A DNA stretch of 64,000 bases from an uncultured Pelagibacteraceae bacterium (GCA_902536205.1 CACAWM010000001.1:1-64000); one strand, 5' to 3'; positions 48,098 to 56,435 are shown, counted from the first letter of the stretch. The notes: generated by a model not told the origin, from the sequence alone. Made by a program: numbers and translations.

Positions 48098-49543
48098 TTA
48101 CGCGGCAGCTACGGATTTATTTTTATTTGCTTTTAATTGTAAATATTTTTCAATTTGAACAGCAGCATCTCGACCATCTCTTATCGCCCAAACTACGAGT
48201 GAAGCTCCTCTTACAATGTCTCCCGCTGCAAATATTCCATCCAAATTAGTTTGCATCGATTTCAGATTAATTTTTAAAGTTCCCCATTGCGAGACTACTA
48301 ATTCTTTTGCGTTAAACAACTTGGGTAAATTTTCTGGATCAAATCCCAAAGATTTAATTACAAGATCCGCCGGGATCTTATATTCAGATCCCTTTTCAAT
48401 TTCTGGTCTTCTTCTACCGGATGAGTCAGGTAAACCCAATTTCATTTTATTTACCTCCACTGCTTCAACTTTATTTATTCCAATGAAACTTTTTGGACTT
48501 GTTAACCAAACGAATTCTACTCCTTCTTCAATTGCGTTTCCTACTTCTCTAGCTGATCCAGGCATATTTTCTCGATCACGCCTGTAAAGACATTTTACAG
48601 ACTTAGCTTTCTGTCTTACTGAAGTTCTTACACAGTCCATAGCGGTGTCTCCGCCACCTATTACAACTACATTTTTTCCCTCAGCATTAAGAGTACCATC
48701 ATCAAATAATTTTACTTTATCGCCTAATCCTTTTTTGTTAGATGCGGTTAAAAAATCCATTGCGGGAAAAATATTTTGAAGGTTGTAACCTGGGATATCT
48801 ATTTCTCTAGCTTTATAAACTCCAGTAGCAATAAGTATTGCATCATGTATTTCCTTAAGTTCATATAGTGTTTTATCTTTTCCAACCTCAAAATTTTGAA
48901 CAAATTTAATACCAGAGTCTTTAAGAAGCTTTGTTCTTCTCTCAACAACAAATTTTTCTAATTTAAAATTTGGAATACCATAAATTAAAAGACCACCTGG
49001 CCTATCGTATCTATCATAAATTGTTACCTGGTAACCTGATTTTCGAAGTTCTTCAGCGCAAGCCATTCCAGCTGGACCAGCGCCTATAATGCCAACTGAT
49101 TGTTTTAACTCTCTTTTAACTTTAAAAGGTTTTACCCATCCTTTATCCCAAGCTGTATCAGTTATATATTTTTCTATAGAACCTATTGTTACGGTTCCAT
49201 GACCAGACTGCTCAATCACACAATTCCCTTCACATAATCTATCTTGAGGACAAATTCTTCCACAAACTTCTGGCATATTATTTGTGCTTTGTGAAACTTC
49301 ATAAGCCTCTTTCAAACGACCCTCAGCAGTTAATTTCAACCAGTCTGGTATATTGTTGCTAAGTGGACAGTGGATTTGACAGAAAGGAACTCCGCATTGT
49401 GAACATCTGCTCGATTGCTCAGTTGCTTTATCGGTAATGTAATCTTTATAGATTTCATTAAAATCACCTTTCCTCTTGTTAGTATTTCTTTTTTCAGGGG
49501 ATTCCTGATTTACATCTACAAACTGAAGCATTTTTTTAGTCAT
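48098..49543 (-). CDS. gltD: Glutamate synthase (NADPH) small subunit
   Basis: 481-residue beta subunit delivering electrons from NADPH. N-terminal Fe-S ligands CSQCGVPFCQIHCPL near residues 45-59 and CGRICPQDRLCEGNC near 94-108; FAD loop IGAGPAGMACAEELRKSG near 153-170; NADPH loop VVIGGGDTAMDCVRTSVR near 293-310; FAAGDIVRGASLVVWAI near the end. It is transcribed before gltB, 5 bases apart, the reverse of the Escherichia coli order. A good sigma-70 promoter lies directly upstream. Confidence 0.98.
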   Translation of the reverse strand: MTKKMLQFVDVNQESPEKRNTNKRKGDFNEIYKDYITDKATEQSSRCSQCGVPFCQIHCPLSNNIPDWLKLTAEGRLKEAYEVSQSTNNMPEVCGRICPQDRLCEGNCVIEQSGHGTVTIGSIEKYITDTAWDKGWVKPFKVKRELKQSVGIIGAGPAGMACAEELRKSGYQVTIYDRYDRPGGLLIYGIPNFKLEKFVVERRTKLLKDSGIKFVQNFEVGKDKTLYELKEIHDAILIATGVYKAREIDIPGYNLQNIFPAMDFLTASNKKGLGDKVKLFDDGTLNAEGKNVVVIGGGDTAMDCVRTSVRQKAKSVKCLYRRDRENMPGSAREVGNAIEEGVEFVWLTSPKSFIGINKVEAVEVNKMKLGLPDSSGRRRPEIEKGSEYKIPADLVIKSLGFDPENLPKLFNAKELVVSQWGTLKINLKSMQTNLDGIFAAGDIVRGASLVVWAIRDGRDAAVQIEKYLQLKANKNKSVAAA

Positions 49544-49565
49544 AAAAGTGTTAATTAAGTTAAGT

Positions 49566-49595
49566 AGTATAAGATTGATAGCTTTTAAAGGTCAA
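49566..49595 (-). promoter_or_regulatory. sigma-70 type promoter of gltD-gltB
   Basis: On the minus strand TTGACC (49595-49590), an 18-base spacer and TATACT (49571-49566). Transcription would begin near 49559, about 15 bases before the gltD ATG. Best match in the 164-base spacer between gltD and uppP. The same TTGACC -35 is used by the rpmB promoter. Confidence 0.6.
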
Positions 49596-49643
49596 TACCA
49601 GTTACCTATATATCAAAAACCCCAAAAAAAAGATGTCTTTTTT

Positions 49644-49660
49644 TGCATACCTGTTATGCA
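49644..49660. promoter_or_regulatory. 17-base dyad, candidate operator between gltD and uppP
   Basis: TGCATA (49644-49649) and TATGCA (49655-49660) form a perfect inverted repeat with a 5-base spacer. It lies about 49 bases upstream of the gltD -35 box and 48 bases before the uppP start codon, positions suited to a transcription-factor site. No regulator is identified. A second A/T-only inverted repeat (AAAAAAGA / TCTTTTTT) lies just to the left. Confidence 0.4.
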
Positions 49661-49707
49661 TTCAAAATTGCCAATAAATAAACAACCTTTAATTTTACTT
49701 ATTTAAC

Positions 49708-50466
49708 GTGATTGAAATTTTTATTTTATCTTTAATCCAAGGAATTACTGAATTTATACCCGTAAGTTCCTCTTCTCATCTCATTTTAGTTTCAAAATAT
49801 CTTAACTTTGAAAATCAAAGTCTAGCCTTAGATGTGAGTTTGCATATTGGTTCGTTTATTGCTGTGTTATTTTTCTTTTACAAGGATATTCTCAGTTTTT
49901 TAGAGAATAAAATTATTTTTTTAAAAATTTTAGTTTCTTCTATACCGGTAATGATAGCAGGAGTTTTTTTTATTGAAACTGGTTTAATTGAAAAAATTAG
50001 AAATATAAAAGTTATAGCATTTACTACTATAATATTTGGAATTCTACTGTTTATCAGTGACAAATTTAAATTAGAAAAAGATATTAATGGAAATTTTACT
50101 TATAAGTCTGCTATTTTTATTGGATGTTTTCAAATCTTATCTTTAATACCTGGTGTTAGTAGATCTGGAATAGCCATAACCGCAGCTAGATTATTAAAAT
50201 TTAAAAGAGTCGATGCTGGAAAGATCTCTTTTTTAATTTCAATTCCAATTTTAGGAGCAGTTTCAATTTTTGGAATAAAAAATTTAATTTTATCTGAAAA
50301 TTTAAGTTTTACATATTTAAATTTATTATCTATTTTAATCTCTTTCTTTTTTTCGTTAATGACAATTAAATATTTTTTAAAATATATAAATAAATTTAAT
50401 CTAAATATTTTTGTTTATTATAGAATTTTTTTAGGCTTGATACTTATAATTTTAGCTTACTTATAA
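49708..50466 (+). CDS. uppP: Undecaprenyl-diphosphatase UppP (BacA)
   Basis: Recycles undecaprenyl diphosphate to the monophosphate carrier for cell-wall and LPS synthesis in the inner membrane. 252 residues from a GTG start; the catalytic motifs ITEFIPVSSSSHLIL (residues 13-27) and PGVSRSGIAITAARL (about 149-163) are intact, with about eight TM segments. Slightly short compared with the usual 265-275 residues, mainly in loop regions. It is monocistronic: it diverges from gltD and is followed by a convergent tRNA. Confidence 0.95.
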   Translation: MIEIFILSLIQGITEFIPVSSSSHLILVSKYLNFENQSLALDVSLHIGSFIAVLFFFYKDILSFLENKIIFLKILVSSIPVMIAGVFFIETGLIEKIRNIKVIAFTTIIFGILLFISDKFKLEKDINGNFTYKSAIFIGCFQILSLIPGVSRSGIAITAARLLKFKRVDAGKISFLISIPILGAVSIFGIKNLILSENLSFTYLNLLSILISFFFSLMTIKYFLKYINKFNLNIFVYYRIFLGLILIILAYL

Positions 50467-50597
50467 AAGAAAAGTAAGAGATAAAAGTAAGATAAAAACT
50501 ATGAAAAAGAATAAAACTACAGATTTTTTCAGGGATAAATTTAATAATGATTTCATAAATCTACTTTATTATTTTTTTTTAAAAATTCAATTAATTT

Positions 50598-50674
50598 TGG
50601 TGCGCCTGCTAGGATTTGAACCCAGAACCTCCTGGTCCGTAGCCAAGCGCTCTATCCAGTTGAGCTACAGGCGC
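50598..50674 (-). tRNA. tRNA-Arg (anticodon ACG)
   Basis: 77 nt with encoded CCA (50600-50598). Acceptor GCGCCTG / CAGGCGC, discriminator A, D stem GCTC/GAGC, anticodon stem CTTGG/CCAGG around loop CTACGGA (anticodon ACG, read as inosine after TadA editing), variable loop of 5 and T arm with TTCAAAT. It sits between uppP and the O-antigen ligase-like gene on the opposite strand. The 131 bases between uppP and the tRNA are AT-rich and I see nothing in them. Confidence 0.96.
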
Positions 50675-50723
50675 AATAATTTAAAATTATTGAAGAATGT
50701 ATAAATTAATCTAATATTGTGCT

Positions 50724-52049
50724 GTGATCAAACAAAATTTAATTACTAATTATTTAATTAACCTCTTAATTTCAATTATTCCGGTAAGTTATATTGCTGG
50801 TAATTTAATATTAAATCTAAATATAATTTTAATAATAATTACGTTTTTTTTTTCATATAAACTTGAAATTTTAAAATTCGATTTTAGTTCCTTTGATAAG
50901 TTGATAATTGTATTTTTTTTATACATTTTACTAAATGGTGTTTACAATAATTTTTTAAATACTTTTCTCGATCAAGAAAATAATTTAATTTTCAATAAAT
51001 CTATATCTTATCTTAGATTTTTATTTTTATATTTAATCTTAAAGTTTCTTATTAAGAAAAATTTCATTTATTATAAATTAATTTTTTTTTCTTTTGGTTT
51101 ATTATCAGTTTTCGTAAGTATTGATTTAATTTTCCAATTTTTTTTTAGAGTAGATCTACTTGGTTACGAGGTAGGAGAAAGTACTAGAAGAATAGGAGGA
51201 CCGTTTGGTGATGAGTTAATTGCAGGAGGTTTTGTGCAAAGATTTTATATTTTTTTTTTATTTTATTTTTTATTATTTTTAAATTTTAATAAAAGATGGG
51301 TTTTACACATTTATATTTTATTGTGCTTATTCTTATTTTCTTTAGGAATTCTTTTTAGCGGTAATAGGATGCCATTAGTTTTATTTCTTTTAAGCTTATT
51401 GTTAATCTTAATATTTGAAAAATCTTTAAGAAAAAATTTGTTATTAATTTTTACAATATTTTTTTTAAGTACAGCTGGTTTAATAAATTCAAGTGAGAAA
51501 TTAAAACATCACTTAACTGGATTTAAAAAAAGAAGTTTTGAAATTGTAAATTATTTACATAGCAAGATTTTATTAAATGAAGTTGAAGACATCACAGATA
51601 TTCCAAATCCTTATGCAAAAGAATTTGAAATTGGCATTTTAACTTGGAGTGAAAATAAAATAGTTGGTACCGGTATCAAATCATTTTATATGAGCTGTGC
51701 ACAAACTGATAAACCTTTGTTTAAGAATTATAAAGGATCTATCTGCAATACCCACCCACATAACTACTATTTACACATAGCTAATGAACTTGGCATTATT
51801 GGATTGTTTATTATAATTTTAATTTTTTTAGTAATTATCACTAACGGTTTTAAATATTTCTTTTCAGAAAGGCATTCTTATGAAAAAAAACTGTTTTTAC
51901 CCTTTTTTGTAATATTTTTAGTAGAAATTTTCCCTCTGAAAACTACTGGAAGCTTTTTCACTACTGCAAATTCTACTTTTATATTTATTATTATCTCATT
52001 TATTGTAGGTTTAGTTGAACTAAAAAATAAAACAAATGACGAAAAATAG
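50724..52049 (+). CDS. O-antigen ligase / Wzy-like polysaccharide polymerase family membrane protein
   Basis: 441 residues from a GTG start, with about eleven TM segments and extremely Phe/Leu/Ile-rich. The large external loop (about residues 250-345) ends in CNTHPHNYYLHIANELGIIG, the Wzy_C/WaaL signature, preceded by the first-loop block GESTRRIGGPFGDELIAGGF and SGNRMPLVLFLLS. Acts in the periplasm joining lipid-linked glycan to lipid A-core or polymerising it. It overlaps the thiolase gene by 14 bases, an unrelated function, so the coupling is probably just genome compaction. Confidence 0.87.
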   Translation: MIKQNLITNYLINLLISIIPVSYIAGNLILNLNIILIIITFFFSYKLEILKFDFSSFDKLIIVFFLYILLNGVYNNFLNTFLDQENNLIFNKSISYLRFLFLYLILKFLIKKNFIYYKLIFFSFGLLSVFVSIDLIFQFFFRVDLLGYEVGESTRRIGGPFGDELIAGGFVQRFYIFFLFYFLLFLNFNKRWVLHIYILLCLFLFSLGILFSGNRMPLVLFLLSLLLILIFEKSLRKNLLLIFTIFFLSTAGLINSSEKLKHHLTGFKKRSFEIVNYLHSKILLNEVEDITDIPNPYAKEFEIGILTWSENKIVGTGIKSFYMSCAQTDKPLFKNYKGSICNTHPHNYYLHIANELGIIGLFIIILIFLVIITNGFKYFFSERHSYEKKLFLPFFVIFLVEIFPLKTTGSFFTTANSTFIFIIISFIVGLVELKNKTNDEK

Positions 52050-53214
52050 TGTTGTAATAACCTCTGCTTGTAGAACTGCCGTTGGTTCATTAGGAAAATC
52101 TTTAAAAAATGTCAAAGCTGAGGATTTAGGCTCTGCGGTGATATCAGAGTCTATTGCTAAATCTAATATAAAACCTACTGATCTTGACGAAATAATATTT
52201 GGTCAAGTTTTGACCGGAGGCTCAGGTCAAAATCCAGCTAGACAGGCAGCTATGAGGGCAGGAGTTCCAAAAGAAGTTCCAGCATATATCGTTAATCAAG
52301 TATGCGGTTCTGGAATAAGATCTATAGCTTCAGGTTATCAAAGTATAAAAGCAGGAAACTCAAAAATATTGATTGCTGGTGGACAAGAAAATATGTCACT
52401 AGCTCCTCACGCTATTCATTTAAGAGATGGTAAAAAATTAGGTGATGCTGAGTTGATCGATACTATGATTAAAGATGGGCTATGGGATGCATTTCATGGT
52501 TATCATATGGGTGTGACTGCTGAAAATGTAGCTGAAAAATTTCAGGTTACGAGGGAAGAGCAAGATAAATTTTCTCTTAAATCTCAAGAAAAAGCTCTTA
52601 AAGCTCAGAAGGATAATAAATTTAATGATGAAATAATCAATTTCAAAATCAAATCAAAAAAAGCAGAGACAAATTTTAACAAAGATGAACATCCAAGAGA
52701 AGGAATAAACTTGAATGCTCTTTCAAGGTTAAAACCTGTATTTAAAAAAGACGGTTCAGTGACTGCTGGAAATGCTTCAGGTATTAATGATGGAGCTGCA
52801 GCTGTTACATTAATGAGTAAGCAGGAGGCTGAAGAAAGAGGTTTGGAAAAATTAGTTACTGTTAAATCTTGGGCTAGTTGTGGTGTGGATCCTGCTTTAA
52901 TGGGAACTGGCCCAATTCCATCTGCAAAGAAAGCACTAGACTTAGCTGGGTGGAAAATAAATGAAGTGGATCTATTTGAAATAAATGAAGCCTTTGCAGC
53001 ACAAAGTATAGCTGTTGTAAAAACTCTTTCAATTCCAGAAGAAAAAGTAAATGTTAATGGTGGAGCTATAGCTTTGGGACATCCTATTGGTGCTTCCGGG
53101 ACAAGAATATTAGTGACACTTATACATGAAATGATTAAGCGTGATGTAAAAAAAGGTTTGGCAACTCTTTGTATTGGTGGTGGTATGGGTATTGCAATGT
53201 GTATTGAAAGATAG
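52036..53214 (+). CDS. Acetyl-CoA C-acetyltransferase (thiolase)
   Basis: 392-residue biosynthetic-type thiolase: interconverts acetoacetyl-CoA and two acetyl-CoA. Nucleophilic Cys in NQVCGSGIRSIASG near residue 89, EINEAFAAQS near 315, GGAIALGHPIGASGTR with the catalytic His near 345-360, and the second Cys in LCIGGGMGIA near 383. In this window the acetoacetyl-CoA substrate can come from the acetoacetyl-CoA synthetase encoded at 54235-56166. It could equally work in the synthetic direction (PhaA-like), but no PHB genes are seen here. Confidence 0.95.
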   Translation: MTKNSVVITSACRTAVGSLGKSLKNVKAEDLGSAVISESIAKSNIKPTDLDEIIFGQVLTGGSGQNPARQAAMRAGVPKEVPAYIVNQVCGSGIRSIASGYQSIKAGNSKILIAGGQENMSLAPHAIHLRDGKKLGDAELIDTMIKDGLWDAFHGYHMGVTAENVAEKFQVTREEQDKFSLKSQEKALKAQKDNKFNDEIINFKIKSKKAETNFNKDEHPREGINLNALSRLKPVFKKDGSVTAGNASGINDGAAAVTLMSKQEAEERGLEKLVTVKSWASCGVDPALMGTGPIPSAKKALDLAGWKINEVDLFEINEAFAAQSIAVVKTLSIPEEKVNVNGGAIALGHPIGASGTRILVTLIHEMIKRDVKKGLATLCIGGGMGIAMCIER

Positions 53215-53222
53215 ATTGTTCA

Positions 53223-54116
53223 ATGGAACTTCCTGTTGTTAATCACCCCGACTACGTAGCTAAAATTAACGATGATAACAAATTTCCTATTAAAAAATTT
53301 GGCGCACTAGCAAAACACCTTTTAAATAAGGGTGTAGTTAAAAAATTTCATATACCAAAAGAATGTTCGATCGAAACTATGAAAACTTCTCATTCGTTAG
53401 AATATATTAATCATATTAAAAACAAAACATTAGATATTAAAGCTCAAAAAAAAATAGGATTTCCAATTAATGACAGCGTAGTGAGAAGATCTTTTGTAGC
53501 GACCGGAGGAACAGTTTTAGCAAGTAAACTCGCTTTGGACTCAAAGCTTGCCTGTAATACTGCAGGGGGAAGCCATCATGCAACTTTTGACTTTGGCGCG
53601 GGCTATTGTGTTTTTAATGATGTTGCAGTTGCAGCCAATTATTTAAAAAAAAGAAATTACGCAAAAAAAATCCTTATAATTGATTTAGATGTACATCAAG
53701 GAAATGGCAATTCAGAAATATTTAAAAACGATAAAAATGTTTTAACATTTAGTATGCACTGTGCCTCCAATTATCCTGCAAAAAAATCAAAGAGTGATAT
53801 TGATATTGAACTTAAAGATCAGATGGAAGATGAGGAGTACTTGAATATTCTTTATAAAAATTTAAAAGAACTTAATAAAAATAAGTATGATTTTATATTT
53901 TATATAGCTGGAGTAGATATTCATCATGAGGATAGATTGGGAAAACTCAAAATTTCTGATTACGGAATAAATAAAAGAGATAGGATTGTTATTGAAAATT
54001 TTTATTCTAAAAATATTCCATTATGCGGAGTTTTAGGCGGGGGGTATAATAAAAGTTTTGAGAAATTAATAGAGCTTCATTCTATGCTTCACAAAAATTG
54101 CGCTGAAGTTGTTTGA
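53223..54116 (+). CDS. Histone deacetylase-family (AcuC-like) deacetylase
   Basis: 297-residue zinc deacetylase of the HDAC/AcuC/acetylpolyamine amidohydrolase superfamily. The His dyad is GGSHHATFDFGAGYCVFND (His118, His119), zinc ligands are in IDLDVHQGNG (Asp156, His158) and in AGVDIHHEDRLG, and the transition-state Tyr is in LGGGYN. Bacterial relatives deacetylate proteins such as AMP-forming acyl-CoA synthetases, or small amines. It is 8 bases downstream of the thiolase and convergent with an AMP-forming acetoacetyl-CoA synthetase gene, which is a candidate substrate; this is inference from context. Confidence 0.88.
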   Translation: MELPVVNHPDYVAKINDDNKFPIKKFGALAKHLLNKGVVKKFHIPKECSIETMKTSHSLEYINHIKNKTLDIKAQKKIGFPINDSVVRRSFVATGGTVLASKLALDSKLACNTAGGSHHATFDFGAGYCVFNDVAVAANYLKKRNYAKKILIIDLDVHQGNGNSEIFKNDKNVLTFSMHCASNYPAKKSKSDIDIELKDQMEDEEYLNILYKNLKELNKNKYDFIFYIAGVDIHHEDRLGKLKISDYGINKRDRIVIENFYSKNIPLCGVLGGGYNKSFEKLIELHSMLHKNCAEVV

Positions 54117-54122
54117 AACTCA

Positions 54123-54161
54123 GCCCCAACTACCTTTTGATAGGAGTTCCAGGGTTAGGGC
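54123..54161. terminator. GC-rich hairpin in a convergent 3' spacer
   Basis: AACTACC (54128-54134) pairs with GGAGTT (54143-54148) with one bulged A, extended by CCC (54125-54127) with GGG (54152-54154) across a CCA bulge, or alternatively GCCC (54123-54126) with GGGC (54158-54161). 23 of the 42 bases from 54121 to 54162 are G or C, against AT-rich flanks. It begins 6 bases after the HDAC-family stop and lies between convergent genes, suggesting a transcript-end structure; no clear T-run follows. Confidence 0.4.
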
Positions 54162-54234
54162 CAAGCTTAATTAAAACATAACTTATATTTCAATAAAAAT
54201 TAATGTAAGAAAATGACGCGTTACTTTTAATTTA

Positions 54235-56166
54235 CTAAGATTTTAGTTGTGACATATTTTCAAAAAACTTCAAAGATTCAGGATTCGCAATAGCTTCTTT
54301 ATTATTGATCTTTTCTCCATTTACGACCTGTCTTACAGCTAACTCCACGATCTTCCCGCTTTTAGTTCTTGGAATTTCTGGAACTTTAATGATTATTGAA
54401 GGAACATGTTTAGGGGAACAATTTTTTCTAATTTTAGATTTGATTAATTTGATTTTTTCATCGTTTAATTCCTCATCATTTCTTGTTGTTACAAACAGAA
54501 TTACTCTTACATCATCATTGTAATCTTGTCCGATAACTAAGCCTTCGGTGATAAAATCAATATCTTCAACCTGTTGATAAATTTCTGATGTTCCTATTCT
54601 TACCCCTCCAGGGTTTAGCGTTGCATCAGATCTTCCTCTCATTATAAAACCATTATTTTTAGTTCTCTCAATGAAATCACCATGATGCCAAATATTTTTA
54701 AATCTACTAAAGTAAGCTTTATGATATTTTTTTCCATCATCATCACCCCAAAACTTAACGGGCATCGAGGGAAAAGGTTTTTTAACCACGAGCTCTCCCT
54801 TCTCTCCATCAATAACACTTCTTCCATCATCGGTAAAAACATCAACTTCAATACCCAAGCTCTGACCTTGAATTTCGCCCATATGCACACTCGAGTAAAG
54901 GTTTCCTAAAACTAAACAACCAACTAAGTCTGTTCCCCCTGCGATTGATGTGAGATGAACGTCTTTCTTAATATTTTCATAAACATACTTAAAACTTTCC
55001 TCAGCTAAAGGGGACCCAGTGGAAGTAATTATTTTTATTGAACTTAAATCAAGGTTTGCGCTTTTATATTTTTCATTCTTTAAGTGATCTATATATTTAG
55101 CACTTACCCCAAAAAGGTTAATTTTCTTATTTTGACAGTACTCTAAAAGAACATTTATCTTAGGATAAAACGGTGCTCCATCAAATAAAAATATAGATGA
55201 ACCTGTTGCTAATCCTCCTACTAGCCAATTCCACATCATCCACCCTGTAGTAGTGTAATAAAATAATCTTTCATTATTTCTGATATCACAGTGAAGCATA
55301 AATTCTTTGTTATGTTCAATTAAAACGTTTCCCGCTCCATGCGTTATACATTTAGGTTTTCCGGTTGTGCCACTTGAAAACAAAATATATATGGGGTGAT
55401 TAAACTCAAATCGTTCAAAAGTTTCATCAGCTTCTGCCTGATTTAGAACTTCTTCAAAGTTTATATGCCCCTGTAGAAACATTTCTTCTTTTTTATTATA
55501 CGCAAATACTAAAGTTTTTTTTATCGACGGAATTTGTTTAAAAATATCCTCAATTTTTTCAAGAATATTTATTTTTTTACCACTATAAAAGTAGTGGTCA
55601 CTTGTTATTAAAATACTAGGTTCTATTTGTTTGAATCTATCAACAACACCTTGCGTTCCAAAGTCTGGAGAGCATGATGACCAAATAATTCCATTTTTAG
55701 CGCAAGCTAAAAAACTTATAACCGACTCAATTTTATTTGGCACATAAGCTGCAACACGATCTCCTTTTTTTAAACCTAAGGATTTTAGGTAATTTGAAAA
55801 CTTACAAACTTTACTATAAAGTTGATCCCAAGAAATCTCTTCTTCAAACCCTTTCTCGGATAAAAAACTTATGGCAACGTCTGATGATCTTTTCTTTAAA
55901 ATATTTTCTGTGTAATTTAATTTAGAATCTGAAAAAAATTTAGTTTTATTAAAAATATTATTGTATCTAATTACTTCTTTACCTTTGTCTCCTATAATCT
56001 TTGAATAGTCCCAAAACTTTGACCAAAATTCATCAGGATGATCTACAGACCATTTCCACAATTTTTTGAAATTGTAGTTTGATTTAAAATTTATAAATTT
56101 TGAAAAATCTTCAAGAATAGATTCTTTTTTTCTTTTATCAGATGGTTCCCACAGAAACTTTTCCAT
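54235..56166 (-). CDS. Acetoacetyl-CoA synthetase (acetoacetate-CoA ligase)
   Basis: 643-residue AMP-forming ligase activating acetoacetate with ATP and CoA. The N-terminus (FLWEPSDKRKKES, then LWKWSVDHPDEFWSKFWDYS) is specific to acetoacetyl-CoA synthetases within the ACS family. AMP-binding motif ILFSSGTTGKPKCITHGAG near residues 264-282, TTTGWMMWNWL, HHGDFIERT near 490 and the C-terminal catalytic lysine in PRTKSGKIVE near 615, the residue commonly regulated by acylation in this enzyme class. A perfect hairpin abuts its start codon. With the thiolase it turns acetoacetate into acetyl-CoA. Confidence 0.94.
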   Translation of the reverse strand: MEKFLWEPSDKRKKESILEDFSKFINFKSNYNFKKLWKWSVDHPDEFWSKFWDYSKIIGDKGKEVIRYNNIFNKTKFFSDSKLNYTENILKKRSSDVAISFLSEKGFEEEISWDQLYSKVCKFSNYLKSLGLKKGDRVAAYVPNKIESVISFLACAKNGIIWSSCSPDFGTQGVVDRFKQIEPSILITSDHYFYSGKKINILEKIEDIFKQIPSIKKTLVFAYNKKEEMFLQGHINFEEVLNQAEADETFERFEFNHPIYILFSSGTTGKPKCITHGAGNVLIEHNKEFMLHCDIRNNERLFYYTTTGWMMWNWLVGGLATGSSIFLFDGAPFYPKINVLLEYCQNKKINLFGVSAKYIDHLKNEKYKSANLDLSSIKIITSTGSPLAEESFKYVYENIKKDVHLTSIAGGTDLVGCLVLGNLYSSVHMGEIQGQSLGIEVDVFTDDGRSVIDGEKGELVVKKPFPSMPVKFWGDDDGKKYHKAYFSRFKNIWHHGDFIERTKNNGFIMRGRSDATLNPGGVRIGTSEIYQQVEDIDFITEGLVIGQDYNDDVRVILFVTTRNDEELNDEKIKLIKSKIRKNCSPKHVPSIIIKVPEIPRTKSGKIVELAVRQVVNGEKINNKEAIANPESLKFFENMSQLKS

Positions 56167-56185
56167 AAAAGCTAGCTTAGCTTTT
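56167..56185. promoter_or_regulatory. Hairpin abutting the acetoacetyl-CoA synthetase start codon
   Basis: AAAAGCTA (56167-56174) and TAGCTTTT (56178-56185) form a perfect 8-base stem with a 3-base loop. On the minus strand it lies immediately before the ATG at 56166-56164, exactly where the ribosome binding site should be; on the plus strand it is followed by ATTTTTTTA and could act as an intrinsic terminator of transcripts running antisense through the ligase gene. Confidence 0.45.
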
Positions 56186-56292
56186 ATTTTTTTATCTTAA
56201 TAGATATTTTTTAAGAATAATTTTCTGAACTAAAACTGCTCTATTTGTTTTAATCTCTCTTTTTTTGAATAAAAAATTTATTAACCAACGCA

Positions 56293-56342
56293 TGTCACAT
56301 ATGAATAAAAATAATTGACAAAAAAAAGCAGAAAATGTGACA
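56293..56342. repeat. Inverted repeat upstream of the pyruvate dehydrogenase operon
   Basis: TGTCACAT (56293-56300) and ATGTGACA (56335-56342) are exact inverted copies separated by 34 bases. A TTGACA (-35-like, 56315-56320) lies between them, though no good -10 is present at 16-18 bases. The pair sits about 95-145 bases before the E1 start codon in the longest spacer of the window (269 bases; otherwise AT-rich with no gene) and may be a two-site operator. Confidence 0.4.
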
Positions 56343-56435
56343 AAAATTGATCTTATCCGACTATTTGCCCTATTCTTTAATGTTTATTAATTATTTATTT
56401 TTTAATATGTTGCACCCAGTTTATAATAGCTAATT

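Noticed and set aside
48216..48587. 123-codon open frame opposite gltD
   Set aside because: Antisense to the FAD/NADPH domain of gltD; composition is that of a complementary-strand artefact.
50501..50704. 67-codon open frame between uppP and the O-antigen ligase-like gene
   Set aside because: Its second half is a translation across tRNA-Arg (LLGFEPRTSWSVAKRSIQLS is a well-known tRNA artefact); the first half is AT-rich without support.
54642..54909. Two short overlapping frames (82 and 75 codons) in the acetoacetyl-CoA synthetase gene
   Set aside because: Both lie in alternative frames of a well-supported gene.
56422..56427. TATAAT just before the aceE start codon
   Set aside because: Only 8 bases before the ATG and without a -35 at proper distance; it would need a leaderless transcript.
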